Positions 17,259 through 25,256 of a stretch of 30,856 bases of DNA are shown piece after piece. The notes beneath the pieces were generated by a model. It worked only from the letters and a program-made list of their open reading frames with translations, ran no database searches and was not told the origin of the DNA. A program made the translations under genes and the position numbers. The stretch's first letter is position 1, and every line of letters starts with the position of its first letter. This DNA is from Clostridium sp. CAG:221. GTDB lineage: Bacteria; Bacillota; Clostridia; Clostridiales; Clostridiaceae. Where the stretch lies: NCBI GenBank assembly GCA_000435835.1, contig FR883384.1:1-30856 (forward strand), written 5' to 3'.

Positions 17259-18728
17259 ATGGGTAAAATAACTGGTTTTATGGATTATAAAAGAAAAGAT
17301 TGCAAAAGAGAAGATTCATTAAGCAGGCTAAAGCATTGGAATGAATTTGACACTCCATTAAAAGAAGAGGAAAGAAAAGAACAAGCAGCTCGTTGCATGG
17401 ATTGTGGGGTTCCGTTCTGCAGTTCAGGTATTCAGTTAAATGGAATGTATACTGGATGTCCTCTTCATAATTTAATTCCAGAGTGGAATCATTTAATATA
17501 TTTAGGAAGATATGAGTTAGCGGCAAAAAGATTATTAAAGACTAGTAATTTTCCAGAGTTTACTTCAAGAGTATGTCCAGGTCTTTGCGAACAGGGGTGT
17601 ACATGTGGATTAAATGGAAGAGCTGTTTCTGTAAAGGCAAATGAGAAATTTATTATTGAAAAAGCATTTGCAGAAGGACTTATAAAAGCTAACCCTCCTA
17701 AGATTAGAACTGGAAAGAAGGTTGCAGTGGTGGGTTCAGGACCAGCAGGATTGGCAGCAGCTGATATATTAAATAAATTAGGGCATGATGTAGTTGTTTA
17801 TGAAAGGGAAGATAAGATAGGTGGATTACTTAGATATGGTATTCCTAATATGAAGCTTGAAAAAGAGATAATCGATAGAAGAGAATTACTTATGATAGAA
17901 GAAGGAATAACATTCGAGACTTGTTGTAATATAGGAAAGGATATGTCTTTTAGTACATTGGAAAAATCATATGATGCTGTAGTTGTAGCCACAGGAGCAT
18001 CTAAGCCAAGAGATACAAATGCTAAAGGTAGAAATCTTAAAAATATATATTATGCAGTGGATTTTTTAAAGAATAATACAAAGAGAATTAAGGGATCAAA
18101 ATTTAATTATGAAGATATTTCAGCTAAGGGAAAAAAGGTTGTGGTAATAGGTGGAGGAGATACTGGAACTGACTGTGTTGCCACAGCTTTAAGACAGGGA
18201 TGTAAGGATGTACTTCAAATTGAAATAATGAATAAGCCACCAGAGAAAAGAGCAGATAATAATCCATGGCCAGAGTATGCTAAAGTATTAAAAACTGATT
18301 ATGGACAGGAAGAATATATTGCTGAATTTGGACATGATCCAAGAATATATTGCACAACAGTAAAAGAATTTATAGGCAATGAAGAAGGAACTGTAAAAAG
18401 TATAGTTATAGTGAAGGTATGCTGGGAAAAAGATGAGGCAGGAAGGGTATATCCAAAAGAAATTCAAGGCTCAGAAGAAATAATAGAGGCAGATTTAGTA
18501 CTTTTAGCCATGGGGTTTGTAGGTGTTGAAGACTATGTTGCAAAAGATCTTGCTGTGGATTTAGATAGAAGAGGCAATATTAAGGCAGAATATGAGAAAT
18601 TTAATACATCAAGAGAAAAAGTATTTGTGGCAGGAGATGCAAGAAGAGGTCCTTCACTTGTAGTATGGGGAATAAATGAAGGAAGAAAAGCAGCATTTGC
18701 AGTAGATGATTATTTGATGAATAAATAA
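17259..18728 (+). CDS. gltD: Glutamate synthase (NADPH) small subunit
   Basis: 489-residue beta subunit that takes electrons from NADPH through FAD and iron-sulfur centres to the large subunit. Two cysteine sets are visible: C46, C49, C54, C67 and C106, C110, C114, C116, matching the N-terminal 4Fe-4S ligands. FAD-binding GSGPAG is at 159-164 and the NADPH-binding GGGDTG at 298-303; the C-terminal VFVAGDARRGPSLVVWG block closes the FAD site. Length is usual for the family. Start ATG follows AGGGGGC. It is the last gene of the cluster, followed by a strong terminator. Named gltB in the Bacillus scheme. Confidence 0.96.
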   Translation: MGKITGFMDYKRKDCKREDSLSRLKHWNEFDTPLKEEERKEQAARCMDCGVPFCSSGIQLNGMYTGCPLHNLIPEWNHLIYLGRYELAAKRLLKTSNFPEFTSRVCPGLCEQGCTCGLNGRAVSVKANEKFIIEKAFAEGLIKANPPKIRTGKKVAVVGSGPAGLAAADILNKLGHDVVVYEREDKIGGLLRYGIPNMKLEKEIIDRRELLMIEEGITFETCCNIGKDMSFSTLEKSYDAVVVATGASKPRDTNAKGRNLKNIYYAVDFLKNNTKRIKGSKFNYEDISAKGKKVVVIGGGDTGTDCVATALRQGCKDVLQIEIMNKPPEKRADNNPWPEYAKVLKTDYGQEEYIAEFGHDPRIYCTTVKEFIGNEEGTVKSIVIVKVCWEKDEAGRVYPKEIQGSEEIIEADLVLLAMGFVGVEDYVAKDLAVDLDRRGNIKAEYEKFNTSREKVFVAGDARRGPSLVVWGINEGRKAAFAVDDYLMNK

Positions 18729-18745
18729 ATTTTAATATTAATTTT

Positions 18746-18787
18746 AATTAAGGGTTCCCGTAGGAACCCTTAATTCTTAAATTTTTT
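18746..18787 (+). terminator. Rho-independent terminator of the glnA-gltD cluster
   Basis: Perfect 13-bp stem AATTAAGGGTTCC / GGAACCCTTAATT with loop CGTA (18746-18775), followed by CTTAAA and seven T. A second nine-pair hairpin, AATTCTTAA/TTAAGAATT (18772-18795), overlaps its 3' side and could reinforce it or serve as an alternative fold. Confidence 0.92.
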
Positions 18788-18811
18788 TAAGAATTAAATT
18801 TTAATGAATTG

Positions 18812-18842
18812 TTGCAAATTTGTCACAAAAGCATAGTATAAT
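18812..18842 (+). promoter_or_regulatory. Candidate promoter of the DUF4003-dinB pair
   Basis: Perfect TATAAT at 18837-18842, preceded by TTGCAA (18812-18817) at a long 19-base spacing. The -10 lies inside the frame upstream of the ATG at 18898, which argues for that ATG as the start. Confidence 0.4.
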
Positions 18843-18897
18843 TATAGTGAAATCATTTATAACTAAGTTATATAAATTAACGGGGAGAGATAAAGGG

Positions 18898-19851
18898 ATG
18901 GAAAAATTTCTTGTTGATAGGATAGATAGGACTGTAGATAATTATAGACTAGCTAAAGAGTATTTAAAAAATGATGGTGATATACTAAATCACTTTGCAT
19001 CATTGGTTTTTTCTCATTATGAAAAAGAAATACCAATAGATAGAATAAAGGAAATTAGAAAAGAAATTAAAGCAGCTACGCCAAGAATGTCGCCTTTTAG
19101 AGGTGATATATTATATATAATATCTTTGTTAATAGCTACAACAGATAAGGAGATACAACAAGAAATAATAGAAAATATGTTTAGTGCTATGGAAAAGCTT
19201 GAGGAAAATGGGTTTAGACCATGTAGTCATTTAGTACTTACAGCATATGTTATAGGAAGATATGGTAGTGCAAGGAAACAAGATGAGATAGTGTACAAGT
19301 TAAAGGAATCATATATTTTATTAAAAGAAAAGTATAACAATATTACTAATGAAGATGATTATTTACTATGTGCATTATGGAGTATTAATAATATAGAAAT
19401 GAAAGTAGTAAATGATTTTATAGAAAATGTCTATGATCATGTGGCTGATTATAATGTAAGAACTAAAAATGGTGTTCAAGGATTATCTAATGCAATTATT
19501 TTAAATGGATCATCAGGACAGATGTATAGAAATATGGAATTTTTGCTACAATTACAAAAGAGAGATATAAAGATAGCCAATCAATTTTTACCTTTAGTAG
19601 GGGTGTTGTCCAATACAAATCCTAGAAGAACTGTAGATTTAGTTGAAGGAGTCATAGAAGATTTATGTGATAAGGAAGCTGAATATGAGTTTTATCTAGA
19701 TAAAGGCTTTAGGACAATAATTGCAGTAGTAATAGTATCTTTTTGTACTATAAGTGATAAGAGGAGATATATAGATGAGCTTTTAGCCCATGGAGTAATA
19801 TCTTTTATCAATAGCAAGAATAAAGGTATATTTGAAGAAGCTTTAAGCTAA
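18898..19851 (+). CDS. DUF4003-like protein of unknown function
   Basis: 317 residues, soluble and helical, with no signal peptide, membrane helix or catalytic motif that I recognise. Features such as ATPRMSPFRGD (about 64-74), the repeated helical segments, and NEDDYLLCAL (about 160-169) resemble the DUF4003 family of Firmicutes. The frame is open upstream to a TTG at 18820, but that start would precede the -10 box. GGGGAGAG (18882-18889) is eight bases before the ATG at 18898, so I use the latter. The stop TAA overlaps the Shine-Dalgarno of dinB, indicating translational coupling. No function is proposed beyond a possible link with the neighbouring polymerase. Confidence 0.7.
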   Translation: MEKFLVDRIDRTVDNYRLAKEYLKNDGDILNHFASLVFSHYEKEIPIDRIKEIRKEIKAATPRMSPFRGDILYIISLLIATTDKEIQQEIIENMFSAMEKLEENGFRPCSHLVLTAYVIGRYGSARKQDEIVYKLKESYILLKEKYNNITNEDDYLLCALWSINNIEMKVVNDFIENVYDHVADYNVRTKNGVQGLSNAIILNGSSGQMYRNMEFLLQLQKRDIKIANQFLPLVGVLSNTNPRRTVDLVEGVIEDLCDKEAEYEFYLDKGFRTIIAVVIVSFCTISDKRRYIDELLAHGVISFINSKNKGIFEEALS

Positions 19852-19861
19852 GGTGATAACA

Positions 19862-20908
19862 ATGCACAGAATAATTTTACATGTAGATATGGATGCCTTT
19901 TTTGCTTCAGTGGAACAGCTAGATAATCCACATCTTAAGGGGAAGCCTGTAATAGTAGGTGGAGTAAGTGAACGTGGAGTCGTTTCAACATGTTCATATG
20001 AGGCAAGAAAATTTGGAGTGAAATCTGCAATGCCAGTGTTTATGGCCCAGAGACTATGCCCAAAGGGATATTTTGTTAGAGTGAGGTATCATAGATATAA
20101 AGAAATATCCAATAAAATATTTGCTATTTTTAGGGAGGTGACACAGCTTGTGGAGCCTCTCTCTATTGATGAAGCATATTTAGATGTAACTAATAGCAGA
20201 TTTACAAGTGGTATGGAAGCTGCAATATATATTAAAAATAGAGTTTTTAAGGAAATTGGTTTAACATTGTCCATAGGAATTTCTTATAATAAATTCCTAG
20301 CTAAGTTAGCTTCAGATTGGAATAAACCAAATGGCATAAAAGTCATAGAGAAGGATATGATACCAGAAATATTATTACCTCTATCTATATCTAAAATATA
20401 TGGACTAGGAAAAAAATCGGTACAAAGATTGAACAATATGGGTATATATATTATTGAAGATTTATATCCATTAAATAAGGAGTTCTTTTTAGAATATCTA
20501 GGAAAAAATGGACTAGATATTTATGAGAGAATAAGAGGAATTGATAATAGGATTGTGGAAGTTAATAGAGATAGAAAATCTTATGGAAGAGAAACAACCT
20601 TAAAGTTTGATACTCATGAAATAGAGGAGCTAGAACCGTATATACAGGGGTTTTGCAAGGAACTTACAGTAACGTTAATAAGACAAAATATCTATATAAA
20701 GACCATAACAATAAAATATAAGACAATTGCCTTTGAGAACCATACAAGAAGCAGAACTTTAAATACATACACTAATAATTATGAGATAATCTATAAAACA
20801 GCTATGGATATTTTACAGGAAGAAGAACTAGAAAATTATATTAGATTAATAGGAGTTACATTATCAAGTATAAGAGAAGAAAATGTACAGCAGTTAACAC
20901 TATTTTAA
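19862..20908 (+). CDS. dinB: DNA polymerase IV (Y-family translesion polymerase)
   Basis: 348-residue Y-family polymerase, which replicates across damaged DNA with low fidelity. HVDMDAFFASVE at 7-18 gives the first metal ligand D9, and LSIDEAYLD at 100-108 gives D103 and E104. Helix-hairpin-helix thumb sequence (about 177-192, KIYGLGKKSVQRL) and the little-finger domain follow. The extreme C-terminus is QLTLF, a clear pentapeptide for binding the sliding clamp, so the protein is complete. The frame extends to GTG at 19853, but AAGGTG (19850-19855) is correctly spaced for the ATG at 19862. It is coupled to the DUF4003-like gene; no SOS box was recognised. Confidence 0.95.
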   Translation: MHRIILHVDMDAFFASVEQLDNPHLKGKPVIVGGVSERGVVSTCSYEARKFGVKSAMPVFMAQRLCPKGYFVRVRYHRYKEISNKIFAIFREVTQLVEPLSIDEAYLDVTNSRFTSGMEAAIYIKNRVFKEIGLTLSIGISYNKFLAKLASDWNKPNGIKVIEKDMIPEILLPLSISKIYGLGKKSVQRLNNMGIYIIEDLYPLNKEFFLEYLGKNGLDIYERIRGIDNRIVEVNRDRKSYGRETTLKFDTHEIEELEPYIQGFCKELTVTLIRQNIYIKTITIKYKTIAFENHTRSRTLNTYTNNYEIIYKTAMDILQEEELENYIRLIGVTLSSIREENVQQLTLF

Positions 20909-21013
20909 TAATAAATGTATATACTAAAAGAAAAATAAAAAATAAACCTCTATTTATAAAAAAATTTACCTAAAAAAATTTTTTAAGAATATTAATATAG
21001 TATCAAGCTATGT

Positions 21014-21066
21014 AAGGAGGGGCTGCTTTAGAAAGCCTTAAGGCTTTTCAAGTAGAATAGTATATG
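21014..21066 (+). promoter_or_regulatory. Shine-Dalgarno separated from ATG by a hairpin (Lon-like gene)
   Basis: A strong AAGGAGGGG (21014-21022) lies 41 bases before the ATG at 21064, too far for normal use. The intervening bases 21023-21055 fold into a long hairpin. The outer stem is CTGCTT/AAGTAG and the inner stem GAAAGCC/GGCTTTTC, closed by loop TTAA, with small bulges at 21029-21030 and 21048. Looping it out leaves exactly eight bases (21056-21063) between the Shine-Dalgarno and the ATG. An in-frame TAG at 21058 rules out any earlier start, and no other Shine-Dalgarno is nearby. Confidence 0.6.
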
Positions 21067-23352
21067 AAAAGAGAGTTAACTCCAAATGAAATTAAATTTG
21101 ATATATCAATTGATAAAAATATAGAAAAATCAAATAACGTACCAGAATATGAAGACGCTTTCGCTAAGATAAAAAGAGCGTTAAAAATAACAAAGGAAGG
21201 GTACAATTTATACCTAGTAGATTCATTTTCAAAAAATAAGCTTAAGGATTTAATTAATTTTATAGAAGATGAATATAAGGATTTAGATCCACCTAAAGAC
21301 ATATGTTATGTAACTTTGGAAGATGAAAATAAGCCTGAAGCTATTTTTGTTGCCAATGGCAAAGGGAAAAAACTAAAGGAGACAGTTAGCAATATAAAAA
21401 AGTCTTATTTAGATGTAATAAATGATTTTTATAGTGATTCCACCAATGATGAAAAAGATTTTTTAGTAGAAGAAGTGGAAAATAAGAGGAATGATTATCT
21501 TAATGAGCTTATTAAAATGGCTAAAGATGAAGGATTTGAAGTGAAAGCTACCAGTAAGGGTTTTGCTTTTTTACCCTTAAATAGCGCAGAAGAAACCATG
21601 ACAGAAAAGGAATATGATAGTTTAGAAGATAACCACAAAGATATAATTGTAAGCAAGGCTGGAAATCTAAAAAAAAGAGCTGAAACTATTTTAGAAGAAT
21701 TAAGAGATATAGAGTTAAAATCCATTAGGCGATTAAAAAAGCTTTATACAAAGTTCTTATCTAATAAAATGGAAGAAATTAAGGATGATGCCTTGCTTGA
21801 ATTTATTACTGATGATGATTCTTATGAGTATCTTGAAAGGCTATTTACATGTATTGAACAAGATATAGTTGAGTGTTATACCATGAGCATTGAAGATGAT
21901 GAAAATGAAATATACAGAATTTTAAATAAATATGATGTGAAAGTAATTGTTGATAATAGCAATAATTTTGCACCGCCTGTAATTTATGAGGAAGACCCTA
22001 ATTTGAATAATCTCATAGGTACTGTAGAATATGAAAACCATAATGGTATGTATGTAACCAATATATCATTAATAAGTGCAGGAGCAATTTTAAAAGCTAA
22101 TGAAGGCTGCCTTATTTTAAGACTTAATTCTTTAATAATGAATTCGCTTAGTTATTATTACCTTGAAAAGATACTATTATCAAATAAAGTAACTATAGAT
22201 TCAAATAAGAGTCTTGTGGAATTTATAAATATAAATGGCTTAAAGCCAAAGCCTATTCCAATAAAAGTTAAAGTTATATTGATAGGTGATTATGATTCAT
22301 ATGATATATTGTATAATTCAGATGAAGATTTTAGGAAGTTATTCCCACTTAGAACGGAAATTCCAGATATAGTTGAAATAACTGAAGCATCAATTAATAC
22401 TCTAAAAAATAGAATAAAGCAGAAGATGAAACAGGAGGAAATATCCAAAATAAATGATGATGCAGTTAGTGAGATAATAAAGTATTTATGTAGAAAGGCT
22501 AGTAGCAGAGAGAATATTTTAATGGAAGATTATACCCTAGATAAGCTTTTACAACTTACAGAAATATATGTAAAGGAAAAAGGTGAATATGTTATTACCA
22601 GAGAAGATGTAATGAAGATTGCTTATGAAGAAGAATTTATTGAAAAAGAATTTATTAAGATGTATAAAAAGGGAAAAATACTTATTACATTAGCAGGTGA
22701 AAAAGTAGGTTCAGTTAATGGACTTGCAGTATTAGACACTGGTTATTATTCTTTTGGTAGGCCAATTCGGATAACTTGTGTGGCATATAAAGGTACTGGC
22801 CGTATTGTGGATATACAAAAGGAGAGCAATTTAAGTGGTAAGATTCATGAAAAATCCATAAGCATACTTCGAGGGCTATTAAGTAGTTTATTAAATGCTT
22901 ATGAAAATATTCCAGTTGATTTTCATATAAGCTTTGAACAAACTTATGGTATAGTAGATGGAGATAGTGCATCAATAGCTGAAATAATTGCGTTATTATC
23001 AGCATTGTCTAAGTATAAGGTAAAACAAAATATAGCGGTAACAGGATCTGTAAATCAGTTTGGAGAAGTACAGGCCATTGGAGGCGTTAGTGAAAAAATA
23101 GAGGGATTCTATAAGGTGTGCAAGATTATGGATACCATAGAAAATAAGGGAGTTTTAATTCCTACTTCCAATAGAGATGAACTTATTATCTTGCCAGAAG
23201 TTGAAGAAGCTATAATTAATAATAAATTTCATATATATACAATGGAAAATTTAAATGATGCAATAGAAGTTTTAATGCTTGATGAAGGACAAACTTTAGA
23301 AATGTTTTATGAAGATATAAAGAAGGAGCTTAAAAAGTATAGCACTAAATAA
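21064..23352 (+). CDS. Lon-family Ser-Lys protease with degenerate ATPase domain
   Basis: 762 residues related to the Lon-like COG1067 group (YcbZ/LonB type). The C-terminal S16 protease domain has the catalytic serine in VDGDSAS (S635) and lysine in GGVSEK (K678). They are 43 residues apart, the same spacing as E. coli Lon S679-K722, so peptidase activity is expected. In the N-terminal AAA part, the segment that should be Walker A (GYNLYLVDSFSKNKL, 46-60) lacks the G-x-x-G-x-G-K-(T/S) loop. The Walker B strand reads GCLILRL (348-354), with R353 instead of Asp. ATP use is therefore doubtful. The insert at about 75-250 is helical as in relatives. The start follows an unusual hairpin-split ribosome binding site. 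It lies just before the spoIIA operon, but a terminator separates them. Confidence 0.85.
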   Translation: MKRELTPNEIKFDISIDKNIEKSNNVPEYEDAFAKIKRALKITKEGYNLYLVDSFSKNKLKDLINFIEDEYKDLDPPKDICYVTLEDENKPEAIFVANGKGKKLKETVSNIKKSYLDVINDFYSDSTNDEKDFLVEEVENKRNDYLNELIKMAKDEGFEVKATSKGFAFLPLNSAEETMTEKEYDSLEDNHKDIIVSKAGNLKKRAETILEELRDIELKSIRRLKKLYTKFLSNKMEEIKDDALLEFITDDDSYEYLERLFTCIEQDIVECYTMSIEDDENEIYRILNKYDVKVIVDNSNNFAPPVIYEEDPNLNNLIGTVEYENHNGMYVTNISLISAGAILKANEGCLILRLNSLIMNSLSYYYLEKILLSNKVTIDSNKSLVEFININGLKPKPIPIKVKVILIGDYDSYDILYNSDEDFRKLFPLRTEIPDIVEITEASINTLKNRIKQKMKQEEISKINDDAVSEIIKYLCRKASSRENILMEDYTLDKLLQLTEIYVKEKGEYVITREDVMKIAYEEEFIEKEFIKMYKKGKILITLAGEKVGSVNGLAVLDTGYYSFGRPIRITCVAYKGTGRIVDIQKESNLSGKIHEKSISILRGLLSSLLNAYENIPVDFHISFEQTYGIVDGDSASIAEIIALLSALSKYKVKQNIAVTGSVNQFGEVQAIGGVSEKIEGFYKVCKIMDTIENKGVLIPTSNRDELIILPEVEEAIINNKFHIYTMENLNDAIEVLMLDEGQTLEMFYEDIKKELKKYSTK

Positions 23353-23359
23353 AATAAGG

Positions 23360-23414
23360 ATAGAACCTATATAAAAGCTAATTATTATAGTTTTAGTATA
23401 AGGTTCTATTTTTT
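23360..23414 (+). terminator. Rho-independent terminator after the Lon-like gene
   Basis: Stem ATAGAACC (23360-23367) / GGTTCTAT (23402-23409) with a long A/T loop that can pair further, then six T (23409-23414). Confidence 0.75.
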
Positions 23415-23428
23415 ATTGATGATTTACA

Positions 23429-23457
23429 TTGACTACAAAATACAAAATATGTTAAAT
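23429..23457 (+). promoter_or_regulatory. Candidate promoter of the spoIIA operon
   Basis: TTGACT (23429-23434), 17 bases, TTAAAT (23452-23457). This is a sigma-A-like arrangement between the upstream terminator and spoIIAA. No Spo0A box or good sigma-H match was seen by eye. Confidence 0.5.
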
Positions 23458-23488
23458 TAAACTTATGGTAAAAAAAGTAAATAAAGAG

Positions 23489-23525
23489 AAGGAGGATACT
23501 CTATTCGTTAGAGCAGTAAAATATG
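23489..23525 (+). promoter_or_regulatory. Shine-Dalgarno separated from ATG by a hairpin (spoIIAA)
   Basis: AAGGAGG (23489-23495) is 27 bases before the spoIIAA ATG at 23523. Between them CTCTA/TAGAG (23499-23513) closes the loop TTCGT, and the flanking TA/TA (23497-23498 with 23517-23518) can extend it across a bulge. Removing the hairpin brings the Shine-Dalgarno to about 5-12 bases from the ATG. A TAA in frame at 23517 prevents an earlier start. Confidence 0.5.
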
Positions 23526-23858
23526 AATATAAAATTTTCAAATGTAGATGACTTTTTAATTGTTGAGCTCATTGGCGAGCTAGATCATCATAGCGCTGAA
23601 GAGGTAAGAGTTAAGATAGATGACAGAATTGATAGAGATAATATTAAGAAAGTTATATTAAATTTTAGAAATGTAACTTTTATGGATAGTTCAGGAATTG
23701 GTGTGGTTATAGGAAGATATAGAAAGCTTAAAAATAAAGATGGACATATATCAGTGGTAGAAGTAAATAAGAGAGTTGATAAAGTTTTTGCTTTATCAGG
23801 GTTATATAAGATAATTAAGCAGTATAAAAATGTCCAGGAAGCTATGGAAAGTATTTAA
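23523..23858 (+). CDS. spoIIAA: Anti-sigma-F factor antagonist SpoIIAA
   Basis: 111-residue STAS-domain protein. In its dephosphorylated form it binds SpoIIAB and releases sigma F in the forespore. GELDHHSAEEVR (18-29) and FMDSSGIGV (53-61) are diagnostic; S56, directly after D55, corresponds to the serine phosphorylated by SpoIIAB in Bacillus (S58). First gene of the three-gene spoIIA operon. The next gene's Shine-Dalgarno starts within two bases of this stop. The ATG at 23523 is the only available start and is preceded by the hairpin-split ribosome binding site. Confidence 0.95.
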   Translation: MNIKFSNVDDFLIVELIGELDHHSAEEVRVKIDDRIDRDNIKKVILNFRNVTFMDSSGIGVVIGRYRKLKNKDGHISVVEVNKRVDKVFALSGLYKIIKQYKNVQEAMESI

Positions 23859-23872
23859 TGGAGGGAAATATA

Positions 23873-24295
23873 ATGTTAGATAATAAGATAAGTATAGAAT
23901 TTCAAAGTTTATCACAAAATGAAGGTTTTGCCAGAGTTGCTGTATCTGCATTTATCGCACAGCTTGATCCAACAATAGATGAAATGGCAGATGTAAAGAC
24001 AGCAGTATCAGAAGCTGTTACAAATTCTATAATTCATGGCTATGAAAATAAAAAAGATGGAATAATACGAATAGAAGCTTGTATTTCTGGAAATAATGTA
24101 ACTATAAAGATAGTAGATTTTGGCAAAGGTATGACTGATGTTGAAAAGGCAATGGAACCATTATATACATCAAGACCAGATCTTGAAAGATCAGGTATGG
24201 GATTTACAGTTATGGAAACTTTTATGGATACCTTAGAAGTTACCAGTGAAGAGAGAAAAGGAACAACAGTTATAATGTCAAAAAAATTTAATTAA
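23873..24295 (+). CDS. spoIIAB: Anti-sigma-F factor / serine kinase SpoIIAB
   Basis: 140-residue GHKL-fold kinase that holds sigma F inactive and phosphorylates SpoIIAA. The N box is SEAVTNSIIHG (46-56, with E47 and N51), the ATP-lid G1 box is VDFGKGM (81-87), and the G2 region is RSGMGF (106-111). The frame starts at an ATG overlapping the spoIIAA stop (23858). However, GGAGGG (23860-23865) is correctly placed for the ATG at 23873, and that start aligns with Bacillus SpoIIAB. It ends 19 bases before the sigF start. Confidence 0.96.
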   Translation: MLDNKISIEFQSLSQNEGFARVAVSAFIAQLDPTIDEMADVKTAVSEAVTNSIIHGYENKKDGIIRIEACISGNNVTIKIVDFGKGMTDVEKAMEPLYTSRPDLERSGMGFTVMETFMDTLEVTSEERKGTTVIMSKKFN

Positions 24296-24314
24296 AATGG
24301 TTAGGGAAGGTAGT

Positions 24315-25073
24315 ATGAATAGTAAAGGTTTAAAAAACGAATATAGTTATTCAAGTAATTCGGAACTCTTACCACTTGCGAAAGCAGGCGATATAGAAGC
24401 TATGAATAGATTAATAGAAATAAATCTTCCATTGGTATCATCAATAAGTAAGAAGTTTATTAATAGGGGATATGATTATGAAGATATATTTCAAATAGGA
24501 TCCATTGGATTAGTAAAAGCAATAAAGAATTTTGATGTAAAATTTAATGTTAAGTTTTCCACATATGCTGTTCCCATGATTATGGGAGAAATAAAAAGAT
24601 TTTTAAGAGATGATGGAATCATTAAAGTTAGCAGAAATGTCAAAAACCTTGCAAGAAAGATACACTTTGATAGGGAAGCGTTGTCTAAAGATTTAAATAG
24701 AGAACCTACCATTGAAGAACTTTCACAGTATTCAGGAGTGAATAAAGAGGATATAGTACTTGCCATGGAGTCGAGTGCTAATCTTCAGTATTTATACGAT
24801 ACTATTCACCAAGATGATGGTTCACCGGTGTTATTAATAGATAAGATTAGTGAAGATAGTATTGAAGACAGTAATATGGTAGATAGAATTGCATTAAAAG
24901 ATGTACTTCAAAACCTAGATAGCAAATCAAGACAAATTATAATGCTTCGTTATTTCAAGGATAAAACACAGGTACAAGTGGCCAAGATGCTTGGAATAAG
25001 TCAGGTTCAAGTATCGAGAATTGAAAAGAAAGTGCTCTTGGAAATGAGGAAACAATTAGAAGAATTAGAGTAA
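24315..25073 (+). CDS. sigF: Sporulation sigma factor sigma F (SpoIIAC)
   Basis: 252-residue sigma-70 family factor, the first forespore-specific sigma. Region 2 is visible as DIFQIGSIGLVKAIKNFD (57-74), with region 2.4 FSTYAVPMIMGEIKRF following. Region 3 (about 110-160) and region 4.2 (TQVQVAKMLGISQVQVSRIE near the end) are present, so the protein is complete. Identification as sigma F and not sigma G rests on its place directly after spoIIAA and spoIIAB. An in-frame ATG at 24297 lacks a Shine-Dalgarno; AGGGAAGG (24303-24310) serves the ATG at 24315. Its regulon includes the sigma-G gene, and sigma G usually transcribes the spoVA genes found next. Confidence 0.95.
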   Translation: MNSKGLKNEYSYSSNSELLPLAKAGDIEAMNRLIEINLPLVSSISKKFINRGYDYEDIFQIGSIGLVKAIKNFDVKFNVKFSTYAVPMIMGEIKRFLRDDGIIKVSRNVKNLARKIHFDREALSKDLNREPTIEELSQYSGVNKEDIVLAMESSANLQYLYDTIHQDDGSPVLLIDKISEDSIEDSNMVDRIALKDVLQNLDSKSRQIIMLRYFKDKTQVQVAKMLGISQVQVSRIEKKVLLEMRKQLEELE

Positions 25074-25090
25074 ACGAAAGAAGGATAAAA

Positions 25091-25210
25091 ATGAATATGA
25101 TGTATTAATTGGCAGTTATAACAGTTTTTATGTTGTAGCTGCTTTTTATTATTCAAAAATTTAAAGAAAATAATAAATATGAGAGAGTAATAAGTGATAT
25201 ATATATATAA
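25091..25210 (+). pseudogene. Broken small membrane-protein gene
   Basis: After AGAAGGA, an ATG at 25091 opens a frame of 39 codons to TAA at 25208, interrupted by in-frame TAA (25106) and TAG (25136). Read through, it would encode MNMMY, then a hydrophobic stretch LAVITVFML / LLFII, then a charged tail QKFKENNKYERVISD: a single-helix small membrane protein. Helix-then-basic-tail order and a well-placed ribosome binding site suggest a decayed gene and not noise. A short AT-rich frame could look like this by chance, so confidence is limited. Confidence 0.35.
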
Positions 25211-25256
25211 TTTAAGAATTGGGAATACTAAATTTAAATTAGTAAGGAGGGTAAAT

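Noticed and set aside
20909..21013. Terminator after dinB
   Set aside because: Only A- and T-runs are present; no stem of convincing stability was found.
21023..21031. Leader peptide starting right after the strong Shine-Dalgarno before the Lon-like gene
   Set aside because: No ATG, GTG or TTG is suitably placed; a CTG frame stops after two codons.
24315..25073. Sigma G instead of sigma F
   Set aside because: The directly preceding spoIIAA and spoIIAB genes define the spoIIA operon; sigma G normally lies beside spoIIGA/sigE.
25091..25210. Stop-codon recoding in the small frame between sigF and spoVAC
   Set aside because: Two different stops in 39 codons and no recoding structure nearby; decay or chance is simpler.
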